A stretch of DNA of 53,047 nucleotides. Origin: Chitinispirillaceae bacterium (GTDB lineage: Bacteria; Fibrobacterota; Chitinivibrionia; Chitinivibrionales; Chitinispirillaceae). Each line of letters opens with the position of its first letter. Positions within the stretch are counted from its first letter, which is position 1. The stretch lies in the NCBI GenBank assembly GCA_016929595.1, contig JAFGIN010000087.1:1-53047 (forward strand). The letters are read 5' to 3'. Positions 1-8,310 of this stretch are shown here, piece after piece. The notes beneath the pieces were generated by a model. It was not told the origin of the DNA. It did not search any database and was given only the letters and a program-made list of their open reading frames with translations. A program made the position numbers and the translations under genes.

Positions 1-91
1 CGAAATGACAAGCGTGATTTGCTTAAAACGCGTCGTCTCGACTCCGCTCGACGACCGGAACAGTAATGTTAACGTTGTAGAATTACCACTT

Positions 92-1027
92 TCAAGAAAG
101 AACCTGTCTGCTCCTGTTCTCATCCAAGAACCGGCTTCCCTGAACAATACCATGTTTTTCCATAAAGCTATTGATAAACTGAAGTGATTGGGTTTTCTGT
201 GCGCTCCAGAGAGGGGCTATGAGACCATTCTCCGGTGTTGAATCTGCCATAAGCCGGTGAATAAGCTGCTTCGGGTTCAAATAAGTTAAGAAATTACCAA
301 GACGCCCGGTATATTCCTCAAGTGTAAATACTGCCACCTCACCCTGTTGATACGCTGTTTCCAGTGCTGTACCTTTTATAATCATCAACTGATGAATCTT
401 AACACCATGAAGAGGCAGTGATGCGCACAACCTGGCAGTAGCAACCATCTTTTCTTCTGTTTCTCCCGGAAGTCCTATAATACAGTGTGCTACAGTTTCG
501 ATACCAAGTGCAGCAAGTTTTATAGTTGCATCAATAAAATCTTCAATAGTGTGACTCCGGTTACACAGCGATAACACCTCGTTATCTCCACTCTGTAAGC
601 CAAGTTCTACGCTTAGAAATGTCCGTTGGGAGATCTCCTCAAGGTACCTGTAAATGTCATCTGACAGACAATCCGGACGGGTTCCGATTGCAAGTCCGCA
701 TACACCGGGGATTTTAAGCAGCGGTTCATAAACGCTACGGAGCTTTTCAACAGAGCCATAGGTGTTTGAGAATGGTTGAAGATATGGAATGAAATGTCTG
801 AACCGTTTTCCTGATCTTTCAATAACTCCCGTTACCTGATTTGTTACCTCATCTTCACAAAGAGCGACCGGGCTGAACGATCGGTTATCGCAGAATGTGC
901 AGCCGCTGGAACTTTTTGTCCCATCACGGTTCGGGCAGGAGAATCCACCATTGACAGGTATTTTAAGAACCGGGCTGCCAAATTTATTTTTAAGATATGT
1001 CCGGTAGGAGTTGTATCGATTTATCAT
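92..1027 (-). CDS. TIGR01212-type radical SAM protein (YhcC family)
   Basis: About 311 residues. After a short N-terminal segment it has the YhcC-type cluster motif CPNRDGT...GCTFC, with Cys31, Cys43 and Cys46 as probable ligands of a [4Fe-4S] cluster that cleaves S-adenosylmethionine. Further family signatures are AIGTRPDCL, LSVELGLQS and HCIIGLPGET, which form the SAM barrel. The reaction of this family is not established; homologues are linked to tRNA or sulfur modification only by association. I chose the ATG at 1027 because the longer frame to 1057 runs through a terminator hairpin. No strong ribosome-binding site is visible. The gene is co-oriented with the TPR gene upstream but separated by that hairpin, so it may have its own promoter. 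The family call is secure; the substrate is unknown. Confidence 0.88.
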   Translation of the reverse strand: MINRYNSYRTYLKNKFGSPVLKIPVNGGFSCPNRDGTKSSSGCTFCDNRSFSPVALCEDEVTNQVTGVIERSGKRFRHFIPYLQPFSNTYGSVEKLRSVYEPLLKIPGVCGLAIGTRPDCLSDDIYRYLEEISQRTFLSVELGLQSGDNEVLSLCNRSHTIEDFIDATIKLAALGIETVAHCIIGLPGETEEKMVATARLCASLPLHGVKIHQLMIIKGTALETAYQQGEVAVFTLEEYTGRLGNFLTYLNPKQLIHRLMADSTPENGLIAPLWSAQKTQSLQFINSFMEKHGIVQGSRFLDENRSRQVLS

Positions 1028-1039
1028 ACCATTAACCAT

Positions 1040-1087
1040 AAAGAAAAACGCCCACACTTCAAGACAGTTCTATAGCATGGGCGTTTT
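1040..1087 (-). terminator. Rho-independent terminator after the TPR gene
   Basis: Perfect 10-base arms (AAAACGCCCA at 1045-1054 and TGGGCGTTTT at 1078-1087) enclose a 23-base loop. On the minus strand the stem is followed by a T-rich run, so it would end transcripts of the TPR gene. It sits directly against the radical SAM start. Confidence 0.7.
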
Positions 1088-1161
1088 ACATATTCCGCTC
1101 ACCCTGCGATCCCGATACATCATGAAATGAACGGAAACCCGGTTGAGCCGTGACTGAAAAA

Positions 1162-2226
1162 TTACTTGTTAGCTCTCTTCTTCGCTTCACCTTTAAGATC
1201 AAATACCGGCGCGTCATCATCACTGTTGAGATCATTGAAATCCCCCATGACATCAACCGGTTTAGTGTCTATTCTTTGAACACTCTCTTTTGTCTCACTG
1301 CCGCGAAGCTCCTTTTTAAGGTCACCTGACTGATCTTTCATTGTTAATTTGGCCGTACTGCCGCCGACTGAACCCGCAGGTCCACTGACTTTCCCCTGAA
1401 TCTGATCGATACGTAACTGGATCTTGTCTTTCTGGAGAACATCATCCGTATAGTTCATCGAAGTTTTAAGTACCTCTACTGCCTGGTCTTTTTGCTTTTT
1501 TTCGACAAGTAGCTGTGCATAATTCTCATAGAGCACCGGATTAGTCGGCTGAGCCTTAACAGCAAGCTCGTATTCCTTGAGTGCTTCATCGAGATTTTTC
1601 TCTTTTTTCCAAAGAATATTAGCAAGTTCCCAGTGTGCTTCTCCGTTTGATGGATTGCCCATTGCTGCCTGTTTGAGATACTGCTTTGCTTCTGCGATCT
1701 GCCCGAGTCCCATGTAGCATTTCGACAAATTCATCAGCGCTTCCTGATGAGTTCCATCAATGGCGACAACCTGCTTGAAAATCGCAGCAGCTTTTCCGAA
1801 CTGGTTTGCATTTGCATAAATTGCCCCAAGATTCATTCTGGCCACGATGTTGGTTGGATCAAGATCAACCGCTTTCTGAAGCGCACCGGCAGCATCACTG
1901 CTCTTGCCAAGGTTTTCATAGGCAATCGCAAGATTCGACCACACCTCTGCATTGCGGGAATTAAGCGAAAGCGCTTTTTTCAGCTCTGTCACTGCATTGG
2001 AATATCGTCCCCAACCCAGATACGAAAACCCAAGATTGAACTGTGCCTCAAAATTATCAGGTTCTCTATTAACAACTTTTCTAAAAGCTGTAACCGCTTC
2101 GTTATACGCTCCGTTCCGGATCATTGCCTGACCAGTCAACATCATCTCTTCTACCGATTGCGCCTGAATCTGCACAATGGACCCGAAAGCCAACAAGCAT
2201 CCAAGCACCAATGTCTGGATTTTCAT
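1162..2226 (-). CDS. Exported TPR-repeat protein
   Basis: 354 residues with a signal peptide (MKIQTLVLGCLLAFGSIVQ, cleavage near residue 22, QAQS). About seven tetratricopeptide repeats follow from roughly residue 25 to 265, each showing the A/G-x-Y-x-G-x-Y-x-x-A pattern (for example NLGFSYLGWGRYSNAV and NLAIAYENLGKSSDAA). The C-terminal 90 residues are low-complexity and charged and end in a lysine-rich tail. TPR arrays are protein-interaction scaffolds, so the likely place is the periplasm or outer membrane as part of a complex. No enzymatic domain is visible. The start has a strong GAGGAGG site. It is transcribed alone, ends at a terminator, and its specific partner cannot be told from the sequence. 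Confidence 0.85.
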   Translation of the reverse strand: MKIQTLVLGCLLAFGSIVQIQAQSVEEMMLTGQAMIRNGAYNEAVTAFRKVVNREPDNFEAQFNLGFSYLGWGRYSNAVTELKKALSLNSRNAEVWSNLAIAYENLGKSSDAAGALQKAVDLDPTNIVARMNLGAIYANANQFGKAAAIFKQVVAIDGTHQEALMNLSKCYMGLGQIAEAKQYLKQAAMGNPSNGEAHWELANILWKKEKNLDEALKEYELAVKAQPTNPVLYENYAQLLVEKKQKDQAVEVLKTSMNYTDDVLQKDKIQLRIDQIQGKVSGPAGSVGGSTAKLTMKDQSGDLKKELRGSETKESVQRIDTKPVDVMGDFNDLNSDDDAPVFDLKGEAKKRANK

Positions 2227-2256
2227 AGATCCTCCTCATCAATAGTTTGTAGGTAA

Positions 2257-2740
2257 CCCTGTCCCTGAAATATATGCGAAAATAAGTTCAAATTTTGAGT
2301 TGTTTCAAGCCAATTTTGTTCTTTTCGTAGCATTTTAAATCCCTGATAGGGGAGTACATCAAATATACACTAATGTAATGTAGTGAAATTTTTATTAATT
2401 ATAATAAAAAGTTTAATCATTTAAGTGAGTTTGCACAGGCACATTTATTCCTGTTACAGCTGCACTTCTACATACTTCGTTTCGTGTTTGGGATTGGTGT
2501 AACGCTTATCACTGATCTGCTCAATAATTGTAACTCAAGGTGTGTTTTAACCGTTTTGTAATTAACAAAAGCACAAAAAGGAGGTATGATCACACAGCTA
2601 CTACCAGGTGGGACAGTGACCCATTATTTTGGAATTCAGTTTTATTAAACAATATAACGCTACAGATTTTAAAAAAATATGTTGCCATGTTACTTATTTT
2701 TTTTTAGATTCATGGTATAGTTTAAGAAAACCTTATAAAC
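2257..2740. other. AT-rich intergenic region upstream of ilv leader
   Basis: About 480 bases between the divergent TPR gene and the ilv leader. It is AT-rich with T-runs near 2695-2705. A TATAGT hexamer at 2716-2721 could be the -10 of the ilv promoter, but no convincing -35 at 17 bases is seen. No gene-like frame is present. Confidence 0.4.
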
Positions 2741-2750
2741 GATGTGGATT

Positions 2751-2852
2751 ATGTTCGCCAGACTCATTACTACCAGTAAAAATGTATTGTTCGAAATCCT
2801 GACAGTGGTCGTGGTGGTGGTCGTCGTCTTGTCTGGCAGTACACCGGTTTAG
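2751..2852 (+). CDS. ivbL: Valine-rich leader peptide of the ilvBN operon
   Basis: A 33-codon frame (an in-frame ATG at 2742 would add three codons) that begins MFARLITTSKNVLFEIL, then has eight consecutive valine codons (2805-2828, GTG and GTC mixed) followed by leucine, and ends LSGSTPV at TAG 2850-2852. It lies 29 bases before a textbook terminator and about 90 bases before ilvB. This is the architecture of the enterobacterial ivbL attenuator, whose leader is a similar-length peptide with valine runs. Translation would stall on the valine codons when charged tRNA-Val (and tRNA-Leu) is scarce. The segment ACGACC (2877-2882) is complementary to GGTCGT inside the valine tract, and CACCGG (2842-2847) to CCGGTG in the terminator arm (2887-2892), giving a possible alternative fold. 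The fold is inferred; the reading frame and valine run are directly visible. The ribosome-binding site is weak. Confidence 0.85.
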   Translation: MFARLITTSKNVLFEILTVVVVVVVVLSGSTPV

Positions 2853-2880
2853 GGTTATACAGTAATAAAGAAAGTAACGA

Positions 2881-2915
2881 CCCCTGCCGGTGAAAACCGG
2901 CAGGGGTTTTTTTTT
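2881..2915 (+). terminator. Attenuator terminator of ilvBN
   Basis: An 11-base perfect stem (CCCCTGCCGGT with ACCGGCAGGGG) and a GAAA loop (2881-2906), followed by nine T residues. It stands between the octavaline leader and ilvB, so it is best read as the intrinsic attenuator. Confidence 0.9.
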
Positions 2916-2942
2916 GCATACTCGAAAGGAGACTATCTCATT

Positions 2943-4604
2943 ATGAAATACTCTGGCGCTGAAATTACGATTAAGCTGCTTGAACGACAGGGTATTACTA
3001 CCATTGCGGGAATTCCCGGAGGTGCGAATCTTCCACTCTACCATGCACTTTCAGGGAGCTCGATCAACCACATTCTCAGTCGACACGAGCAGGGAGCAGG
3101 CTTTATCGCTCAGGGAATTGCCCGTTCCACCGGAAAAACTGCCGTTTGTTTCGCTACCTCGGGTCCCGGGGTTGTTAACCTGCTCACTGCGATTGCTGAT
3201 GCGAAACTCGATTCAATTCCAGTTGTTGCCATAACCGGTCAGGTAGCATCATCATTTATCGGTACGGATGCATTCCAGGAAATCGATACGTACGGTTTAT
3301 CACTGCCGATTACAAAACATAATTTCCTGGTACGTTCTGCCGAAGAACTGCTGACTGTTATTCCTGAAGCATTCAGGATTGCAGGATCGGGGAGGCCTGG
3401 CCCTGTTGTCATTGACATACCAAAAGATGTTCAGAATGAGCGGATAGAGATTTCCAGCTGGCCCTTACCGGGAATGCCAGATGCTATCGAACCAATTGAT
3501 GATAGCGTAATCAGAACGGCTGCACAAATGATTAATGATGCTCAACGTCCACTGTTTTACATTGGCGGCGGAGTTATTGTATCAGAGGCTTCATCCCTGC
3601 TGCGTGAAATCATTCACGAATTCAGCATACCTGTTGTGTCAACACTTAACGGCCTTGGTACGATTGCCGATGATGACCCGCTTTATTTCGGGATGCTTGG
3701 CATGCATGGTGCCCGTGCGGCAAACGAGCTTGTTGATTCATGCGACCTTCTTATTGCTCTGGGTGTACGTTTTGATGACCGCGCAACGGGTAAGGTCAGT
3801 GAATTCGCGCCTGATGCAGCTATTGTGCATATCGACATAGACAAGTCTGAATTTAACAAAATAAAGAAAAATCATTGTTCTGTAAGAGGAAATGTCGCTG
3901 AAGCTCTTTCTTTACTTAAGGATCTTCTTGTAAAACAGCAGCGGTCCGGATGGGACGCTGTCGTTAAAGCCGGGGAATCAAAGCTTATAGCAGCGCAGAC
4001 AAAAGAAGGAAATGTTTTGCATCCATCTAATGTGATCCGTTTTGTCAGCTCGATTGCACCAGGCAATACAATAATCACTACTGATGTAGGTCAACATCAG
4101 ATGTGGGTTGCACAGCACTATCCGTTTAAACATCCAAGGACACTTCTGACCTCTGGCGGCCTTGGAACAATGGGATTTGGTCTTCCCAGTGCGATTGGAG
4201 CTGCACTAGCTCACCCGGATCGTACGGTAATCTGCTTTTCCGGGGATGGGTCGATTCTTATGAATATTCAGGAGCTTGCAACGGTTGCTGATTATCAACT
4301 AAATGTCAAGGTTCTGCTTTTTAATAACGGCCATCTTGGTCTGGTACGCCAGCAGCAGGAACTGTTTTACAATAAAACATATATGGCTGTAAAATTTATC
4401 CGTAACCCGGAGTTCGCGGTGATCGCTGCAGGTTTTGGTATAAGGAGCGTAACCATATCTGATCCATCAGGGGTCACAAAAGCACTACCTGAACTCCTGT
4501 TGCAGAACGGTCCTGCATTGATCAATGTTATCATACCGCACGAATACAATGTGTTGCCAATGGTTCCTCCGGGCGCCGCAAACAGAGATACGATTGGAGA
4601 TTAA
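2943..4604 (+). CDS. ilvB: Acetolactate synthase large subunit (IlvB type)
   Basis: 553 residues, normal for AHAS catalytic subunits. It condenses two pyruvates (or pyruvate plus 2-oxobutyrate) to acetohydroxyacids, the first common step of valine, leucine and isoleucine synthesis, using thiamine diphosphate. Seen: N-terminal ThDP domain with the activating Glu49 in SRHEQGAGFIAQG, the conserved GTDAFQE and SGRPGPV segments, the FAD-binding middle domain around residues 190-340, and the C-terminal Mg/ThDP motif GDGSILMNIQEL at about residues 433-445. Start and end (YSGAEI; MVPPGAAN) resemble the enterobacterial IlvB isozyme more than IlvI or IlvG. Start chosen at ATG 2943 with AAAGGAG upstream. 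It overlaps nothing and runs directly into ilvN (2-base gap). Regulation is probably by the attenuator upstream. A 103-residue antisense frame over its 5' end is a shadow. Confidence 0.96.
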   Translation: MKYSGAEITIKLLERQGITTIAGIPGGANLPLYHALSGSSINHILSRHEQGAGFIAQGIARSTGKTAVCFATSGPGVVNLLTAIADAKLDSIPVVAITGQVASSFIGTDAFQEIDTYGLSLPITKHNFLVRSAEELLTVIPEAFRIAGSGRPGPVVIDIPKDVQNERIEISSWPLPGMPDAIEPIDDSVIRTAAQMINDAQRPLFYIGGGVIVSEASSLLREIIHEFSIPVVSTLNGLGTIADDDPLYFGMLGMHGARAANELVDSCDLLIALGVRFDDRATGKVSEFAPDAAIVHIDIDKSEFNKIKKNHCSVRGNVAEALSLLKDLLVKQQRSGWDAVVKAGESKLIAAQTKEGNVLHPSNVIRFVSSIAPGNTIITTDVGQHQMWVAQHYPFKHPRTLLTSGGLGTMGFGLPSAIGAALAHPDRTVICFSGDGSILMNIQELATVADYQLNVKVLLFNNGHLGLVRQQQELFYNKTYMAVKFIRNPEFAVIAAGFGIRSVTISDPSGVTKALPELLLQNGPALINVIIPHEYNVLPMVPPGAANRDTIGD

Positions 4605-4606
4605 CT

Positions 4607-4897
4607 ATGACAAGTGAATTACTGACCATTGAACTCAATGTCGCAAATCATCCCGGGGTCATGTCACATATCACCGGGCTCTTTTCCCGCAGGGGGTTTA
4701 ACCTTGAGGGTATTCTGTGCGGAAGAACGGGAGATGGTGAAAAAAGTATCATCTTTCTTCTTGTAAATGATGGGGAGCAGCTTGAACAGATCGTGCATCA
4801 GCTCGAGAAACTTTATGATGTAGAATCGCTGATTGTACATAAAAAGTTCAATCCGGAGGCGTTTACAGAAATTCGGAGCAGTCTTGGTATTGCGTAA
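4607..4897 (+). CDS. ilvN: Acetolactate synthase small regulatory subunit (IlvN type)
   Basis: 96 residues, the short form typical of enterobacterial IlvN rather than the ~160-residue IlvH. It is a single ACT domain (about residues 6-78) with the signature NHPGVMSHITGLFSRRGFN followed by EGILCG, which binds valine for feedback inhibition and activates the large subunit. The start codon is 2 bases after the ilvB stop, so translation is probably coupled. No obvious terminator follows; the next 460 bases are non-coding and hold a dispersed repeat. Confidence 0.93.
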   Translation: MTSELLTIELNVANHPGVMSHITGLFSRRGFNLEGILCGRTGDGEKSIIFLLVNDGEQLEQIVHQLEKLYDVESLIVHKKFNPEAFTEIRSSLGIA

Positions 4898-5179
4898 AGA
4901 TACGAGCAGCTGATTCCGGATGGAAGTAGAGTACGTGTATAGGTCATGCGGCTCGATTTGTGTCGTGGTGCTGATATGTTTGTGGCACTGAAATAACTCA
5001 CTAAAAGTGGTTGAAAAAGCGGATGTATAATCACAGGTTTATTCCTCTGGCGATTTTTATCCACTTCGGCTTCGCTCAGTGCATCACCCGGTCTTTCTCA
5101 ACTCGACCCATCGACAGGCTCATGGACCACAGGCCCGGCGTACTGCCTGTAAGAGAAGGTGAAAGCAGAAAAACGGAAG
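4898..5179. other. Intergenic region with common short repeats
   Basis: No gene is seen. Around 5060-5135 it contains sequence of the widespread dispersed type (CTTCGGCTTCGCTCAGTG and TCGACAGGCTCATGGACC), similar in style to 25-55 (GACTCCGCTCGACGACC) and 28980-28996 (TTCGGCAGGCTCAGTGCA). Confidence 0.4.
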
Positions 5180-5297
5180 TTTTAAACTCCCCTTCTCTGA
5201 TAGGAGAAGGGTTGGGGGTTGAGGTTAAAATGTGAAGCAAAAGGAGTTAGATTCGGGATTAACAAATAATTAAACTATCCCGTTTAGTGAGTTCTGA
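5180..5297 (+). repeat. Dispersed repeat family R1, copy A
   Basis: Starts with an inverted repeat (CTCCCCTTCTCTGATAGGAG and onward, pairing CCTTCTC with GAGAAGG), continues through a G-rich stretch, and ends in TTTAGTGAGTTCTGA. The same arrangement recurs at 38018-38135 and, for the right half, at 48676-48774, always ending AGTGAGTTCTGA. Confidence 0.75.
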
Positions 5298-5338
5298 TGA
5301 TACGAGCCGTGGTAAAGATGTGTGATTGCGTAATAAAG

Positions 5339-5359
5339 ATACGCCATAGCATGGCGTAT
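5339..5359 (-). terminator. Hairpin terminator after the SEC-C gene
   Basis: Perfect 9-base arms ATACGCCAT and ATGGCGTAT around a 3-base loop, directly after the SEC-C stop codon on the minus strand and followed there by CTTTATTA. Probably an intrinsic terminator with a weak T tract. Confidence 0.6.
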
Positions 5360-5803
5360 TTATAGCAATGCCATGCAGCATTTTTTGAATTTTTTTCCGC
5401 TTCCGCATGGGCATGGATCGTTGCGACCGGTATCGGAGTACTTTTTTACATGTGTTGTACCACGTACTGATCCATCCTCCCGGAAACTTCCTCTATACTC
5501 ATTTACATAGAGGTTTACTACCGGGATCCACTCCTGAGCCTCAGGAATTTTTCCGGAACTGCTCAGAAAGGTATAAAACTCGTTCACCAGATCGCCCACT
5601 CTTTTTTTAGTTTCCAACGAAATATTCAGTTGAGCAACCTTTTTAAAGGCGTTTTCAATTTCTGAAATTCCAGGGTTGATTCCGGTTGTTTCACACCAGA
5701 GCTGAAGCAGCGGTTCGGCCTGTTCTTTTAGTGATGAATCTAAAAAGTAAAAGTATTCCGATGAGAGGTAATCCTGGATATACTCAATAGCAGAAGTTAT
5801 CAT
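5360..5803 (-). CDS. SEC-C motif protein of unknown function
   Basis: About 147 residues. The last 24 residues are a SEC-C zinc motif ([17 protein letters not shown]), with the CxC-x8-CC pattern known from the SecA C-terminus, where it binds zinc and contacts SecB. The preceding 120 residues look helical and have no recognised domain. I prefer the ATG at 5803 because AAAGGA stands six bases before it; the ATG at 5818 has no site. It follows dusB on the same strand by about 60 bases with no clear terminator between, so the two may be co-transcribed. Role unknown; proteins of this kind are often metal- or translocation-linked. Confidence 0.75.
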   Translation of the reverse strand: MITSAIEYIQDYLSSEYFYFLDSSLKEQAEPLLQLWCETTGINPGISEIENAFKKVAQLNISLETKKRVGDLVNEFYTFLSSSGKIPEAQEWIPVVNLYVNEYRGSFREDGSVRGTTHVKKYSDTGRNDPCPCGSGKKFKKCCMALL

Positions 5804-5862
5804 CTGTTTTCCTTTCATACTGTCGGCTACAGGTACATATAATTAATGTATCAAAACGTGTA

Positions 5863-6816
5863 TTATGTTACCGACTCGAGTGCCTGAAGCAGTATCGATC
5901 TCAACTCTTCGGCAGAACTGCATCTGAAAATTGTATTACGCAAAACCGCCGCGTTGGGAACACCTTTACAATACCAGGCGGCGTGTTTTTTCATATCTCT
6001 TCCGGCGACGCTGTCTTTGTAAACTGACCGGTAGCGTTCCAGGTGGTCAAGAGCAACGGTCAGCCGGTATCGGATATCAACTTCCTGTACCGGACGCTCT
6101 GACAAAGCGTCTTTAATCTGTCTGAACAGCCAGGGGTTTCCATACACCCCCCGTCCAATCATGATACAATCACAACCGGTCTGATCAAACATCTCCAGAG
6201 CATCTGATGCAGTACAGATATCACCATTTCCAATAACGGGTATCGAAACAGCTTTTTTCACTTCTGCAATACGTTCCCAGAATGAGTGGCCACTGAACAT
6301 CATCGACTGGGAGCGAGGATGAAGTGTAATTGCAGCGGCTCCGCAATCCTGAGCCATTAGTGCAAATTCAACATCAATCCACTGGAATTTGTGAAGTCCA
6401 CTGCGTATTTTGACAGTAACAGGAGTGGAGACTGCATCAACCATTGATCGTACAATTCTGCCAAAATGGGTTATATCGCGCAGCAGTGATGAACCACCAT
6501 TTTTTTTCACCACCTTCTGTACCGGACAGCCTGCATTGAGATCAATAAAATCGGGGGAAACCTTACTTTCTACAAACGAGGCTGCACGGGCAAGGTGCTC
6601 CGGATTCCCGCCAAAAAGCTGTATACCTGTCGGTCGCTGCACCTCATCGAACATGATCAGCCCGATGGTCGCTTTCGACCCATAAAGAATACCTTCAGCA
6701 CTCACCATCTCAGAGACGACAATATCAGCACCAAATTCCCTACAGATACCTCTGAAGACAGGCTCAGTGATCCCGGCCATTGGTGCAAGCAGTAGACTGT
6801 TCTTTTTAAATTCCAT
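5863..6816 (-). CDS. dusB: tRNA-dihydrouridine synthase (DusB type)
   Basis: 317 residues. FMN-dependent enzyme that reduces uridine to dihydrouridine in tRNA. Seen: FMN-barrel start LLLAPMAGITEPVFR, the active-site block LNAGCPVQKVVKKNGGSSLL with catalytic Cys97, VKIRSG, GNGDI, and the phosphate-binding DCIMIGRGVYGNPWLF. The motif set fits the bacterial Dus family, closest in style to DusB. It is divergent from the PAC2 gene (188-base gap) and transcribed towards the SEC-C gene. In many bacteria dusB precedes fis; here it does not. Confidence 0.93.
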   Translation of the reverse strand: MEFKKNSLLLAPMAGITEPVFRGICREFGADIVVSEMVSAEGILYGSKATIGLIMFDEVQRPTGIQLFGGNPEHLARAASFVESKVSPDFIDLNAGCPVQKVVKKNGGSSLLRDITHFGRIVRSMVDAVSTPVTVKIRSGLHKFQWIDVEFALMAQDCGAAAITLHPRSQSMMFSGHSFWERIAEVKKAVSIPVIGNGDICTASDALEMFDQTGCDCIMIGRGVYGNPWLFRQIKDALSERPVQEVDIRYRLTVALDHLERYRSVYKDSVAGRDMKKHAAWYCKGVPNAAVLRNTIFRCSSAEELRSILLQALESVT

Positions 6817-7004
6817 CGGTACAAAAATAGTTCATTGAAAGTGCCGGGAAAAGTTTCAAACGCTACGGGCTCTACTTTGCGAGACAAATTTCAACGTAAC
6901 ATGTTGATTAATAATTAATTTTGTTTTATTCAAAATATAATGTATCATTCAAATGTATATTTTATCGAAGCGTATGTAATTTCGTAAAAGAGAGGTGCTT
7001 ATAC

Positions 7005-7928
7005 ATGCAGATTTTTGAACAGATCCACTTCGATTCTGCGCCGACATTCCTTGCGGCCTGGCCGGGAATGGGAAATGTTGGACTCATTACCATCGATTAT
7101 CTGCGAAGAAAACTTGATGCGCGTCCTTTTGCACAAATTGACATGACCCCTTATTTTGTTCCTGATTCAATTGTGGTAAAAGATGGAATCGCACAGTTTC
7201 CGGAGCTACCAACAAGTACGTTCTACTTTTCCAAATCTCCCGATTTGATCATTTTTGAAAGCAATGCTCAGATTCCGGGAAGAGAAGGCATTACTGTTAT
7301 CAAGACCATACTTGAACTCATTGAGATGTTTCCAGTCAAAAGGATGTTCACCTTTGCTGCATTTGCGCATGCCATGTCACACGATAAAACATCAGAGATA
7401 CTGATCTCCAGCAATTCTGCAGAACTGCTGGAATCGCTTGAAATTCATGATGCTCATCCCATGCCTGATGGTTATATTGCGGGCCTTAATGGCTTACTCC
7501 TTGGTGTCGCTGCTTCCCGGGATAAAAAGGCAGCATGCCTTCTGGGAACAATCCCCAGCTATGCAACTAATCTCTCATATCCAAAAGCGTCGCTTGCACT
7601 TGTAAATTATGTTTCAAAAATCCTCTCCTTTTCTATCGATACAACTGAGCTTGAAGAGGGTGTTGAAAGTATCGCTCAGCAATTTGCTGTAATCGAAGAA
7701 AGAATCAAGGAGTTTATGCCATCGATCAATAAGGATGAAGATGAGGAAATTGGTGAAATCGATGATGAAAAAATCCCTCACTATGTAATGGAAAAGATCG
7801 AAAAGCTTTTTCATGAAGCTGCTGCAGATCGCTCAAAGGCCTCAGAGCTTAAGAGCGAGTTGGACAGGTGGAAAATTTTTGAGCTCTACGAGGATCGCTT
7901 TCTTGACCTTTTCAGAGAAAAAAAGTAG
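7005..7928 (+). CDS. PAC2 family protein
   Basis: About 307 residues. N-terminal two-thirds match the PAC2 (proteasome assembly chaperone 2-like) fold: FLAAWPGMGNVGLITIDYL at the start, then GREGITVIKTILELI, a region with FTFAAFAHAMSH, and the glycine-rich GYIAGLNGLLLGVAASRDKKAACLLG split across a loop. From about residue 235 an acidic linker (DEDEEIGEIDDEK) leads to a charged helical C-terminal tail, plausibly a coiled coil. I moved the start to ATG 7005, which has AGAGGTG seven bases upstream; the longer frame from 6921 lacks a site and begins in non-conserved sequence. The family is known in archaea and Actinobacteria; its role in bacteria without proteasomes is unknown. It is monocistronic and ends at a hairpin. 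Confidence 0.85.
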   Translation: MQIFEQIHFDSAPTFLAAWPGMGNVGLITIDYLRRKLDARPFAQIDMTPYFVPDSIVVKDGIAQFPELPTSTFYFSKSPDLIIFESNAQIPGREGITVIKTILELIEMFPVKRMFTFAAFAHAMSHDKTSEILISSNSAELLESLEIHDAHPMPDGYIAGLNGLLLGVAASRDKKAACLLGTIPSYATNLSYPKASLALVNYVSKILSFSIDTTELEEGVESIAQQFAVIEERIKEFMPSINKDEDEEIGEIDDEKIPHYVMEKIEKLFHEAAADRSKASELKSELDRWKIFELYEDRFLDLFREKK

Positions 7929-7930
7929 GT

Positions 7931-8057
7931 ATGCAGTGTAACTATTCAGGTACTTAAAATCGCCATAGCGCTCGTATTGGTCCTGAGTACGGGGTCAACA
8001 CGAGCGGTCCCGTAAACGTTGATGGCAATGAGCCCGAATAGTTACTATGCAGTTTTT
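7931..8057 (+). terminator. Long nested hairpin with T tract after the PAC2 gene
   Basis: Outer arms ATGCAGTGTAACTATTCAGG (7931-7950) and CCCGAATAGTTACTATGCAG (8033-8052) pair with few mismatches and are followed by TTTTTTA. Inside is a second hairpin, CGCTCGT with ACGAGCG plus TTGGTCC with GGGTCAA (about 7969-8007). Probably a terminator whose loop carries an inserted palindromic repeat. Confidence 0.55.
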
Positions 8058-8310
8058 TATTTCCGATTGAGCTCCTGGATCAGTGCATAGAGAATCCCGT
8101 ACATCCTATCTATTACTGCAACGCTACAGAATTAAACAAAGTGTGTAAATCCTGCAATAAAGTATAAGACTTAAAACTCAAATTTCGCGAAATTAATAAG
8201 CTCGTCGCTAAACATTCTGATTTTGGTGTTACTATTAAAAGTAGAGTCTCGAAAATTGTGATAGCTATCATTATTTCCAGTTTCCTTTACTACTTATAAT
8301 TGGAGGTATT
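8058..8310. other. Leader region of the secreted CBM-like gene
   Basis: AT-rich non-coding segment of about 250 bases. It presumably holds the promoter of the next gene. I see no convincing operator or structured RNA. Confidence 0.35.

Noticed and set aside
1-91. Short palindromic sequence CGTCG...CGACG at 31-56.
   Set aside because: Common dispersed repeat type (TCGACTCCGCTCGAC); no terminator T tract on either side.
2733-3044. 103-residue minus-strand frame over the ilv leader and ilvB start.
   Set aside because: It is the shadow of the leader valine codons and ilvB; His-Asp repeats arise from the GTG/GTC run.
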